In this document: in pieces, positions 6,534 to 14,071 of the stretch | How the letters are laid out: every line of letters begins with the position of its first letter | Numbering within the stretch: position 1 is the first letter of the stretch | DNA from: an uncultured Mediterraneibacter sp. | Lineage (GTDB): Bacteria; Bacillota; Clostridia; Lachnospirales; Lachnospiraceae | Assembly: GCA_934418295.1 (NCBI GenBank) | Contig: CAKRWZ010000015.1 | Coordinates: forward strand, 1 to 29,208 | Reading direction: 5' to 3' | Length of the DNA: 29,208 nt | Translations under genes and position numbers: made by a program | Notes under the pieces: generated by a model | What the model was told of the DNA's origin: nothing | What the model saw: only the letters and a program-made list of their open reading frames with translations | Database searches by the model: none

Positions 6534-7805
6534 TTAGGCACTTTCTGTCGTCAAAAAGTCCTTCCTCTCTTCTCCGTCACATTCATACAGCGGAGCAGCT
6601 CCTTCTTCAACTACCTGCTTTGTAATCCTGCAGCCTTTTATCGTGTCATCCGACGGCACTTTATACATCGTGTCCATCATGATATTTTCTACGATCGCCC
6701 GCAATCCTCTTGCGCCGGTTTTACGCTTCAATGTAACATCTGCGATCGCATCCAATGCTTCCGGATCGAAATCCAGACGCACACCGTCCAGCTCCAGGAG
6801 CTTCTGGTACTGTTTGATGATCGCACTTTTTGGCTCTGTCAGGATCCGTTTCAAGGCTGTTTTATCCAGCATATCCAGTGAAACCGTGACCGGAAGTCTT
6901 CCCACCAGTTCCGGAATCAGGCCAAACTTCACCAGATCCTGCGGAAGGATCTGATGCAGAAGCTGATCGATATCGGTTTCTGTATTGTCTTTGATGATGG
7001 CATTGAATCCGATACTGCTCTGATCCACTCTGCCTTCGATCACCTTTTCGATTCCTTCAAAAGCACCGCCGCATATAAAGAGAATGTTGGTCGTATCGAT
7101 CTGCAGCAATTCCTGATGCGGATGCTTTCTGCCACCCTGTGGCGGCACCGATGCGACCGTTCCTTCTACGATCTTAAGCAGCGCCTGCTGCACGCCTTCC
7201 CCGGATACATCACGGGTAATAGACGGATTTTCTGATTTTCTCGTGATCTTGTCGATCTCATCAATATATATAATTCCATGCTCCGCACGCTCAATGTCGC
7301 CGTCCGCAGCCTGAATGATCTTCAACAGAATATTTTCCACATCTTCTCCGACATAACCTGCTTCTGTCAGCGCCGTAGCATCAGCGATCGCAAAAGGTAC
7401 ATTCAGGATCTTTGCCAAAGTCTGTGCCAACAAGGTTTTTCCGCAACCTGTCGGACCAAGCATCAAAATGTTACTCTTTTGGAGCTCCACATCCAGATCC
7501 GGTCCCGCCAGCACTCTTTTATAATGGTTGTAAACCGCCACAGAAAGTACTTTTTTGGCTTCATCCTGCCCGATCACATAATCATCCAGAAACGCTTTGA
7601 TCTCTTCCGGCTTCAGAAGATTGATCTCATCATACTTTTTCTGGTCCTCGTATTCAAATTCTTCTTCTATGATCTCTGAACAAACCTCGACACATTCGTC
7701 GCAAATATAAGCACCGCCCGGCCCTGCGATCAGCTTTCTGACCTGAGACTGCGGTTTGTTGCAAAACGAACACCTAACGGTGTCTTCCGTTGATCTTCCT
7801 GCCAT
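6534..7805 (-). CDS. clpX: ATP-dependent Clp protease ATP-binding subunit ClpX
   Basis: ClpX unfolds substrates and feeds them to ClpP. The N-terminal zinc-binding domain has Cys12, Cys15, Cys35 and Cys38 (CSFCNK, CDEC). The AAA+ module has Walker A GPTGCGKT (117-124), Walker B IIYIDEIDK, the GYVGEDVE pore loop and an RKSENPSITRDVSGEGVQQ region; the LVGRLPV stretch near the C-terminal side is typical. The 423-residue length is standard. The start at 7805 (MAGRSTED) is chosen because CAAGGAGA lies seven bases upstream; an earlier ATG at 7841 has none. It follows clpP but a strong hairpin separates them and no clear private promoter was found, so it probably depends on read-through. Confidence 0.97.
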   Translation of the reverse strand: MAGRSTEDTVRCSFCNKPQSQVRKLIAGPGGAYICDECVEVCSEIIEEEFEYEDQKKYDEINLLKPEEIKAFLDDYVIGQDEAKKVLSVAVYNHYKRVLAGPDLDVELQKSNILMLGPTGCGKTLLAQTLAKILNVPFAIADATALTEAGYVGEDVENILLKIIQAADGDIERAEHGIIYIDEIDKITRKSENPSITRDVSGEGVQQALLKIVEGTVASVPPQGGRKHPHQELLQIDTTNILFICGGAFEGIEKVIEGRVDQSSIGFNAIIKDNTETDIDQLLHQILPQDLVKFGLIPELVGRLPVTVSLDMLDKTALKRILTEPKSAIIKQYQKLLELDGVRLDFDPEALDAIADVTLKRKTGARGLRAIVENIMMDTMYKVPSDDTIKGCRITKQVVEEGAAPLYECDGEERKDFLTTESA

Positions 7806-7843
7806 ATATAATCTCCTTGAAACATTTTTAGAATCCGCCATGC

Positions 7844-7893
7844 AAAAAGACAGGCCTCTGTGTGCTTCTGCCCTCCTAGAGACCGGTCTTTTT
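7844..7893 (-). terminator. Terminator hairpin between clpP and clpX
   Basis: The sequence forms a 16-position stem with two mismatches: AAAAAGAC/GTCTTTTT at the base, then GG/CC and CTCT/AGAG. On the minus strand it ends in a run of five T residues (7848-7844), and on the plus strand also in five T residues. It starts 13 bases past the clpP stop. In an otherwise co-directional operon this should lower clpX, lon and engB relative to tig and clpP. Confidence 0.7.
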
Positions 7894-7906
7894 CTGACAA
7901 TTATTC

Positions 7907-8488
<582 letters not shown>

Positions 8489-8523
8489 GTATATCCTCCT
8501 GTCTGTCCACACTGTACGGCAGC

Positions 8524-9810
8524 TTATTCTTCAACAGACTCTTTTACCAGCAGATCAACTGCCTCCTGTACCGCAATATCTTCTTTCATGCGGTCGATTT
8601 CGCTGTCGCCCATGAACTCTTTGATCTTGTCAACTTCCATCTGATAGGTCTCTGCCATTTTTGCAAATTCCTCTTCCAGTCTCTCATCTGAAACCTGGAT
8701 ATCCTCAGCCTTTGCAACCGCTTCCAGCACCAGTCTGATCTTGATCTTCTTCTCTGCCTGCGGTTTCAGCTCTTCCATCATCTTATCTTCATCAAGTCCC
8801 GTAAACTGGAAGTACTGCTCCAGAGTCAGTCCCTGCTGACGGATCCGCATTGCAAAATCATCTGCCAGCTGTCTTGCCTGTGTCTCGATCATCGCTTCCG
8901 GAATGTCCATCTCAGCGTTTTCAATCGCTTTTTCAATGGCCTGCTCTTCTTTCTTTCTCTTTCCGTCTTCTGCTTTACGCTCTTTGATCTTTGCCTTTAC
9001 GTCTGCTTTGTAAGCATCCAGTGTATCGAATTCGGAAACCTCTGATGCAAATTCATCATCCAGCTCCGGAAGTTCTTTTTCTTTGATCTCATGTACTGTG
9101 CATTTGAAGACTGCGTCTTTTCCTGCCAGCTCTGTTGCATGATAATCCTCCGGGAATGTAACCTTTACTTCTACTTCCTTGCCGATCTCAACTCCCACCA
9201 GCTGTTCCTCAAATCCCGGGATAAATGCGCCAGATCCGATCGTCAACGGATATTTCTCGCCTTTTCCGCCTTCAAATGCTTCTCCGTCGATAAATCCTTC
9301 AAAGTCCATTACGATCTGGTCTTTATCCTGAACGGCGCGGTCTGTTACCTCTACCATTCTGCCGTTTCTCTCACGCTCTTTTTCGATCTCAGCTTCTACT
9401 TCTTTCTGTGTTACTCTGGTAGAAACTTTGTCTACTTTCAGTCCTTTGTACTCACCCAGTTTTACATCCGGTTTTACTGCTACTTCTGCAGTAAAGATGA
9501 ATGCTTTTCCTTTTTCCAGCTGCTCTACATTGATCGCCGGCTGGGAAACGATCTCCAACTCGCACTCGTCATAAGCATCTTTATATTTTTCACCGATCAG
9601 CTGATTTGCAGCTTCCTCATAAAAAATCTCCGGTCCATACATTTTTTCGAGCATCTGGCGAGGTACTTTTCCTTTACGGAATCCCGGCATGGTAAGATTG
9701 CCACGCTGTTTCAGATATGCAGCCTGAAGAGCTTTTTCCAATTCTTCTGCAGGCACTTCAATTGTTAATTTAGCCATATTATGCTCTAATTTTTCCACCT
9801 GTAAACTCAT
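8524..9810 (-). CDS. tig: Trigger factor (ribosome-associated chaperone and prolyl isomerase)
   Basis: Trigger factor binds nascent chains at the ribosome exit tunnel. The N-terminal ribosome-binding signature GFRKGKVPRQML is at about residues 44-55. The FKBP-type prolyl isomerase domain follows (about 150-240: DFEGFIDGEAFEGG, GSGAFIPGFEEQLVG). The rest is a helical, highly charged C-terminal substrate-binding arm. Length of 428 residues is typical. The start at 9810 has AAGGAGG ten bases upstream, better than a longer frame that begins at 9849. It is the first gene of the tig-clpP-clpX-lon-engB operon. Confidence 0.98.
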   Translation of the reverse strand: MSLQVEKLEHNMAKLTIEVPAEELEKALQAAYLKQRGNLTMPGFRKGKVPRQMLEKMYGPEIFYEEAANQLIGEKYKDAYDECELEIVSQPAINVEQLEKGKAFIFTAEVAVKPDVKLGEYKGLKVDKVSTRVTQKEVEAEIEKERERNGRMVEVTDRAVQDKDQIVMDFEGFIDGEAFEGGKGEKYPLTIGSGAFIPGFEEQLVGVEIGKEVEVKVTFPEDYHATELAGKDAVFKCTVHEIKEKELPELDDEFASEVSEFDTLDAYKADVKAKIKERKAEDGKRKKEEQAIEKAIENAEMDIPEAMIETQARQLADDFAMRIRQQGLTLEQYFQFTGLDEDKMMEELKPQAEKKIKIRLVLEAVAKAEDIQVSDERLEEEFAKMAETYQMEVDKIKEFMGDSEIDRMKEDIAVQEAVDLLVKESVEE

Positions 9811-9942
9811 TTTAAAATTTCCTCCTTCATATACCTGATCGGGCCGCACAGGTTTGGCCGTCTGATCCGCCGGGCATCTATCCTGTAATACCCGCTTTAT
9901 ACTTTAAATGCAATAATAGCCTGCACTCGCAGTCATTGAGAT

Positions 9943-9971
9943 AGTATATCACAGAAACACTCTGATTTCCA
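9943..9971 (-). promoter_or_regulatory. Promoter of the tig-clp-lon operon
   Basis: On the minus strand, -10 TATACT (9948-9943) is preceded by TGA (extended -10) and by a -35 TGGAAA (9971-9966) at 17 bases. Transcription would start near 9936, giving a leader of about 125 nt before tig. No CIRCE or CtsR operator was recognised. Confidence 0.6.
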
Positions 9972-10008
9972 GTCTTTTTTCCCTGTTTCAGGGCTTTTCA
10001 GGCATTTT

Positions 10009-10569
10009 TTATCTCTCGTAAACAATGGAATCTGCGATTTGATCCGCCTTTTCTTTTCCGCACAATACGCGGATCAACTCCAATGCAAAAGGAATCGCCG
10101 TCCCCACCCCTCGGCCGGTGATGATAAACGAATCTTTTACCACCGGTTCAAAAGATACTTCTGCCCCTCTGAGGTCATCCTCCATCCCCGGGTAAATGCA
10201 CGCCTTTCTTCCTTCCAGGAATCCGAATGCACCGAACACACCCGGTGCCGCACAGATCGCTGCGATATATTTTTTCTTTTTGTAATATTTTTTCAAAAGC
10301 GTTTCCAGACCTTTGTGATTTTTCAATCCCAGCGTTCCCGGCATCCCGCCCGGAAGAATCAGAAGATCCGCCTGCTCCAGACTGAGCGCCATCTGCTCAA
10401 AGGTCGCATCTGCCGTCACTTGGATCTGGTGAGAACCGCATACTTTCTTGTTTCCTGTCACAGAAACCATCTTTACGTCGATCCCCGCCCTGCGCAGCAG
10501 ATCCACCTGCACCAAACCTTCTACTTCTTCAAAACCGTCCGCCAAAAAAACATACGCCCTTTTTTCCAT
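10009..10569 (-). CDS. DJ-1/PfpI family protein
   Basis: This 186-residue protein has the DJ-1/PfpI (ThiJ) fold signatures: the conserved glutamate in DGFEEVE (residues 11-17), LILPGGMPG (70-78) and the nucleophile elbow AAICAAPGV with Cys106. Family members are glyoxalase III-like, deglycase or stress-protective proteins; the exact activity cannot be deduced. The start at 10569 has AAGGAGGG upstream; a much longer open frame to 11067 is antisense to the CYTH gene. It diverges from the CYTH gene across a 78-base gap with overlapping promoters. Confidence 0.92.
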   Translation of the reverse strand: MEKRAYVFLADGFEEVEGLVQVDLLRRAGIDVKMVSVTGNKKVCGSHQIQVTADATFEQMALSLEQADLLILPGGMPGTLGLKNHKGLETLLKKYYKKKKYIAAICAAPGVFGAFGFLEGRKACIYPGMEDDLRGAEVSFEPVVKDSFIITGRGVGTAIPFALELIRVLCGKEKADQIADSIVYER

Positions 10570-10582
10570 TCCGAGTCCCTCC

Positions 10583-10611
10583 TTGCGTTTCTGCTTTTCC
10601 CATATTATTAT
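10583..10611 (+). promoter_or_regulatory. Promoter of the CYTH gene
   Basis: The boxes are -35 TTGCGT (10583-10588) and -10 TATTAT (10606-10611), with a 17-base spacer. The -10 overlaps the divergent promoter at 10607-10635 on the other strand, so RNA polymerase could use only one at a time. Confidence 0.45.
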
Positions 10612-10635
10612 GATGGAAACACACAAAAAAGTAAA
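10607..10635 (-). promoter_or_regulatory. Promoter of the DJ-1/PfpI gene
   Basis: On the minus strand, -35 TTTACT (10635-10630) and -10 CATAAT (10612-10607) are separated by 17 bases. It overlaps the divergent CYTH promoter. Confidence 0.4.
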
Positions 10636-10647
10636 GGAGGATTCCGT

Positions 10648-11091
10648 ATGGAAATCGAACGTAAATATCTGATCGACAAAATCCCGTTTTCTCTGGAAGG
10701 ATTCTGCTGCCGCCGTATCGAACAAGGATATCTCTGCACAGAGCCCGTCGTCCGTATCCGCAGAGATGACGATACCTACTACCTGACTTACAAATCCAAA
10801 GGACTGATGGTCCGTGAAGAATACAACCTTCCCCTTACCCGGGAAGCTTATGAACACCTGAAAACGAAAACGGACGGACGGATCATTTCCAAGCTCCGCT
10901 ATATGATCCCTCTGGCGGGTTCTCTGACTGCAGAACTGGATCTTTTCCAAGACGATCTCGCCCCTCTTATGCTGGCGGAAGTCGAGTTTGATACCGTCGA
11001 GGAAGCCGAGCATTTTCTCCCGCCGGAATGGTTCGGAGAAGACGTTACCAGCTCCTCCAAATACCACAACAGCACCTTGAGCAAAAAATAA
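10648..11091 (+). CDS. CYTH domain protein (triphosphate tunnel metalloenzyme)
   Basis: This 147-residue protein opens with the ExExK signature EIERK (Glu2, Glu4, Lys6) that binds metal and triphosphate in CYTH enzymes. Further tunnel-lining basic and acidic motifs follow: VRIRR, YLTYKSKG, SKLRYMIPL, AELDLFQ and LAEVEF. The short form fits bacterial tunnel metalloenzymes such as the Clostridium thermocellum tripolyphosphatase, so inorganic triphosphate hydrolysis is a reasonable guess; adenylate cyclase or thiamine triphosphatase activity is less likely. AAAGGAGG precedes the ATG at 10648. It is followed by the XRE regulator, which has its own promoter. Confidence 0.9.
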   Translation: MEIERKYLIDKIPFSLEGFCCRRIEQGYLCTEPVVRIRRDDDTYYLTYKSKGLMVREEYNLPLTREAYEHLKTKTDGRIISKLRYMIPLAGSLTAELDLFQDDLAPLMLAEVEFDTVEEAEHFLPPEWFGEDVTSSSKYHNSTLSKK

Positions 11092-11107
11092 TTCTCATTT
11101 GTTTCAT

Positions 11108-11149
11108 TTTGTTGCGTTTTAACCGATTCATGCAGTTTGTTGCTATAAT
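11108..11149 (+). promoter_or_regulatory. Promoter with possible operator repeats for the XRE regulator
   Basis: A perfect extended -10 (TGC then TATAAT, 11144-11149) lies upstream of the regulator; no good -35 box is present. TTTGTTGC occurs twice as a direct repeat (11108-11115 and 11136-11143), the second copy touching the -10. These could be operator half-sites for autoregulation. Confidence 0.5.
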
Positions 11150-11209
11150 GTAGGCAGATTTTATCATCCAAAGACGGCCTTTACCATTTACGGAGGATCT
11201 GCTGCAGCA

Positions 11210-11575
11210 ATGGCGAACATACAATTATCGAAAAATCTTCGTTATAAACGGAAGCAATACAATCTGACGCAGGAAGATATCAGCGCAAAACTTAACATTT
11301 CCAGACAGGCATACTCCAACTATGAGACTGGTAAACGGATCCCGGATTTAGATTCACTGACGTATCTCTGTCACATTTTCAACCTTTCTCTGGACGAGCT
11401 GGTCTATCAGAATCTTGAAAATCAGATCCACGAAGAAAAAGGACCTTACACCCCGGCGATCGACGTAAAATCCGGCAATATGCTCTATCTGACGAAAGAA
11501 GAGACCCAGCTGCTGTTGAAATTCCGAAACGCTGATGCGGATACCCGTCTTTTGCTGGAAAAGCTGCTCTTTTAA
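11210..11575 (+). CDS. XRE-family helix-turn-helix transcriptional regulator
   Basis: This 121-residue protein has an N-terminal Cro/C1-type helix-turn-helix at residues 6-60 (LRYKRKQYNLTQEDISAKL, NISRQAYSNYETGKR), followed by a short C-terminal part with an acidic helix that ends LLLEKLLF. No peptidase or sensory domain is present. The ATG is placed 13 bases after GGAGG, a longer than usual spacing that may reduce translation. Targets are unknown; likely candidates are its own promoter, because of the repeats at 11108-11143, and the preceding CYTH gene. Confidence 0.9.
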   Translation: MANIQLSKNLRYKRKQYNLTQEDISAKLNISRQAYSNYETGKRIPDLDSLTYLCHIFNLSLDELVYQNLENQIHEEKGPYTPAIDVKSGNMLYLTKEETQLLLKFRNADADTRLLLEKLLF

Positions 11576-11598
11576 TATTTAATAGCTATATGATAACC

Positions 11599-11640
11599 AA
11601 ATCCCCGGAAATGCCAAACGGCACATCCCGGGGATTTTCT
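11599..11640 (+). terminator. Terminator of the XRE regulator gene
   Basis: AAATCCCCGG pairs with CCGGGGATTT around an inner stem TGCC/GGCA, and is followed on the plus strand by TTTTCTTT. It sits between the convergent XRE and hom genes. The minus-strand tail is weaker, but it may also serve hom, whose stop is at 11666. Confidence 0.75.
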
Positions 11641-11665
11641 TTATCTTGTAACTCTGCTTCTGTTT

Positions 11666-12883
11666 CTAATGCTCCACGCGGATCATATGGATGATCCCCG
11701 GGAAATCTTTCGCACACTCCTCGTATTTTCCTTCGGAAATGCGTTCCGTCAGGAAACCGAACTCTCCTGAGATTCCTTCTGCGTGTACAACCTGTATCGT
11801 TCCGAAACGACTCTCCAAATGTGCTTTCAGCGCCGTCTCCTCTCCTTCGATCCGCACGAAAAACTTCTTTTCTGTCTGACGGATCGGATACAGTTCCAGC
11901 TTGTCGCTCTTCCACATCGTCATCACATTGCGGTTCAGATTTTTCGCTGCCTCTACCACGTCCGACACCACTGCGCTGGCCGTAGGAAGCTTTCCTGCTC
12001 CGCTTCCGTAAAACATCGCATCCCCCAGCACGTTACCGTGCACAAAAATGGCATTAAACACACCGTTTACATTGTAGAGCGGATGGTCTTTTCCCAGCAG
12101 ATAGGGGGCAACGATGGCATACAGACGGTCTCCGTCTCTTCTGCAGGAAGCCAGCAGCTTGATCGTCATGCCCATCTCTTTTGCATACTGCATGTCTGCT
12201 GATGTGATCCCGGTGATCCCCTCCGTATAAATATCTTCAAAATCCACCTGATGTCCGGAGATCAAAGATGCCAGGATCGCGATCTTTCTGCAGGCATCAT
12301 AGCCTTCCACATCCGCTTCCGGATCTCTCTCCGCATACCCTTTCTCCTGAGCCTCTTTCAGGACTTCGTCATAATCCGCACCTTCGTAAAACATTTTGGT
12401 CATCATATAATTCGTCGTCCCGTTGAGGATTCCTGTGATTTCTTCTATTTCATCTGCAGTCAGTGAAGAATTCAGCGGGCGAATGATCGGAATACCGCCG
12501 CCTACGCTGGCCTCAAACAAAAAGTTGATTTCTCTTTCTTTTGCAATGGAAAGCAGCTCTGCGCCGTGCTTTGCCACCAGCGCTTTATTGGAAGTCGCCA
12601 CGCTTTTCCCTGCAAGAAGTGCTTTTTTTACAAAAGTATAGGCAGGCTCGATCCCTCCCATAACCTCGACTACGATCTTGACCTCCGGATCCTGAAGGAT
12701 CACATCAAAATCGTGTACGATCTTTTCCTGTATGGGATCTCCCGGAAAATCTCTGAGATCCAGGACGTATTTCACGGCAATTTCATCGCCGACCCGCTGG
12801 TTGATCCTTGCGCCGTTTGTATTGACGACCTCCACAACTCCGGAACCAACCGTTCCATATCCTAATACCGCAATATTTACCAT
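11666..12883 (-). CDS. hom: Homoserine dehydrogenase
   Basis: This enzyme reduces aspartate semialdehyde to homoserine with NAD(P)H, the branch towards threonine and methionine. The nucleotide-binding motif GYGTVGSG is at residues 8-15; SVGGGIPII, GILNGTTNY and DPEADVEGYDA are substrate-site signatures. A C-terminal ACT-like segment (FFVRIEGEE to IIHMIRVE) suggests feedback control by threonine. Length is 405 residues, slightly shorter than Bacillus Hom. The start at 12883 has AAAGGAG upstream; a 14-codon longer frame overlaps prfB. It follows prfB by 22 bases and is last in secA-prfB-hom, an unusual grouping for an amino acid gene. Confidence 0.96.
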   Translation of the reverse strand: MVNIAVLGYGTVGSGVVEVVNTNGARINQRVGDEIAVKYVLDLRDFPGDPIQEKIVHDFDVILQDPEVKIVVEVMGGIEPAYTFVKKALLAGKSVATSNKALVAKHGAELLSIAKEREINFLFEASVGGGIPIIRPLNSSLTADEIEEITGILNGTTNYMMTKMFYEGADYDEVLKEAQEKGYAERDPEADVEGYDACRKIAILASLISGHQVDFEDIYTEGITGITSADMQYAKEMGMTIKLLASCRRDGDRLYAIVAPYLLGKDHPLYNVNGVFNAIFVHGNVLGDAMFYGSGAGKLPTASAVVSDVVEAAKNLNRNVMTMWKSDKLELYPIRQTEKKFFVRIEGEETALKAHLESRFGTIQVVHAEGISGEFGFLTERISEGKYEECAKDFPGIIHMIRVEH

Positions 12884-12905
12884 ACTTTTCTCCTTTGATG
12901 CTGTT

Positions 12906-14034
12906 CTATTCACTTTGCTGAGCATGGTTTCCTGCCTGCTCTGCCTTTAAATATGCATTGATAAACAGATCGATAGACCCGTCCATTACCGCCGATACAT
13001 TTCCGGTCTCCGCATTCGTCCTGTGATCTTTTACCATTGTATACGGCTGCATCACATAAGAGCGGATCTGGTTGCCGAATCCGATTTCTTTCACCTCTCC
13101 GCGAATATCCGATACTTTATCCGCCTGCTCCTGCTGCTTCAGAATAAACAGTTTTGCTTTCAGCATCTGCATGGCTTTGTCCTTGTTCATATGCTGAGAA
13201 CGTTCATTCTGGCACTGCACGACGATGCCCGTCGGCAGATGCGTGATCCGGACTGCCGATGATGTCTTGTTGATATGTTGTCCGCCGGCTCCTCCTGCCC
13301 TGTAGGTGTCGATCCGCAGATCATCATCGTTGATCTCCACATCCACATCTTCCTCGATGTCCGGTATCACATCACAGGATGCAAAGGATGTCTGTCTTTT
13401 TCCTGCTGAATTAAACGGCGAGATCCGCACCAGACGGTGCACTCCTTTTTCCGATTTCAGGTACCCGTAGGCGTTTTCTCCTTCCACTTCAAAGGTGACC
13501 GCTTTGATTCCTGCCACATCTCCTTCCAGATAATCCAGCACTTCCAAAGCAAATCCTTTTTTCTCCGCCCAGCGGCTGTACATACGGTAAAGCATGCCCG
13601 CCCAGTCGCAGGACTCCGTCCCGCCTGCTCCTGCATGAATCGTTACGATCGCATTCGACTCATCGTATCTGCCTGACAGCAGGGTCTGGATCCTCAAATC
13701 TTCAAACCCTTCCTGAAAACGCTTTAGTTCTTCCCGGATCTCTTCCAGCTCACTTTCGTCATTCTCTTCTTCACAGATCTCGATGAGCATTCCGATTTCA
13801 TCATACGTATTGTCCAGATCTTCGATCTCTTTTACAAATGCCTGCAGATTTTTCAGCTTCTGCATAATCTTTCTGGACTCTTCCGGGATATCCCAAAACC
13901 CCGGCTCTTCACTTCTTCTTTCCAGTTCTTCGATTCTTTCCTTTTTTTCTGGTAAGTTAAAGTGAATCCCTCAATTCTTTCAGTGGTTCTTCATATGCCA
14001 TCCATTCTGTTTTCAATTCGTCCAGCAATACCAC
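12906..14034 (-). CDS. prfB: Peptide chain release factor 2, made by programmed +1 frameshift
   Basis: RF2 releases peptides at UGA and UAA. Translation starts at GTG 14034, eight bases after AAAGAGGTGAT, and runs 25 codons to an in-frame TAA at 13959-13957. A +1 slip on CTT (13962-13960) moves into the frame that continues NLPEKKERIEEL to the end at 12906, giving about 375 residues. An AGGGA stimulator precedes the CTT. The anticodon-like SPF is in RISPFNSAGK and the catalytic GGQ in RAGGAGGQHINK (near residue 250). The in-frame stop is UAA instead of the usual UGA. An ATG at 14052 is in frame but lacks a ribosome binding site. It lies 37 bases after secA. Confidence 0.95.
13956..13970 (-). 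other. RF2 programmed +1 frameshift site with a UAA stop
   Basis: On the minus strand the site reads AGGGATTCACTTTAAC. AGGGA is the internal Shine-Dalgarno-like stimulator, CTT is the slippery P-site codon and TAA (13959-13957) is the zero-frame stop. Reading in the +1 frame from AAC (13958-13956) joins the main RF2 frame without further stops. The expected motif is CTTTGAC; here the stop differs by one base. Confidence 0.88.
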
Positions 14035-14071
14035 CTTAATCACCTCTTTCATATTTTAAAATCTCAGAGCG

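Noticed and set aside
9981..9993. CCCTGTTTCAGGG hairpin as terminator of the DJ-1/PfpI gene
   Set aside because: On the minus strand it is followed by A residues, not T; on the plus strand there is no gene ahead of it to terminate.
13866..14034. prfB as a truncated gene or pseudogene starting at 13865
   Set aside because: The missing N-terminus is present upstream in another frame and joins through a recognisable +1 frameshift site.
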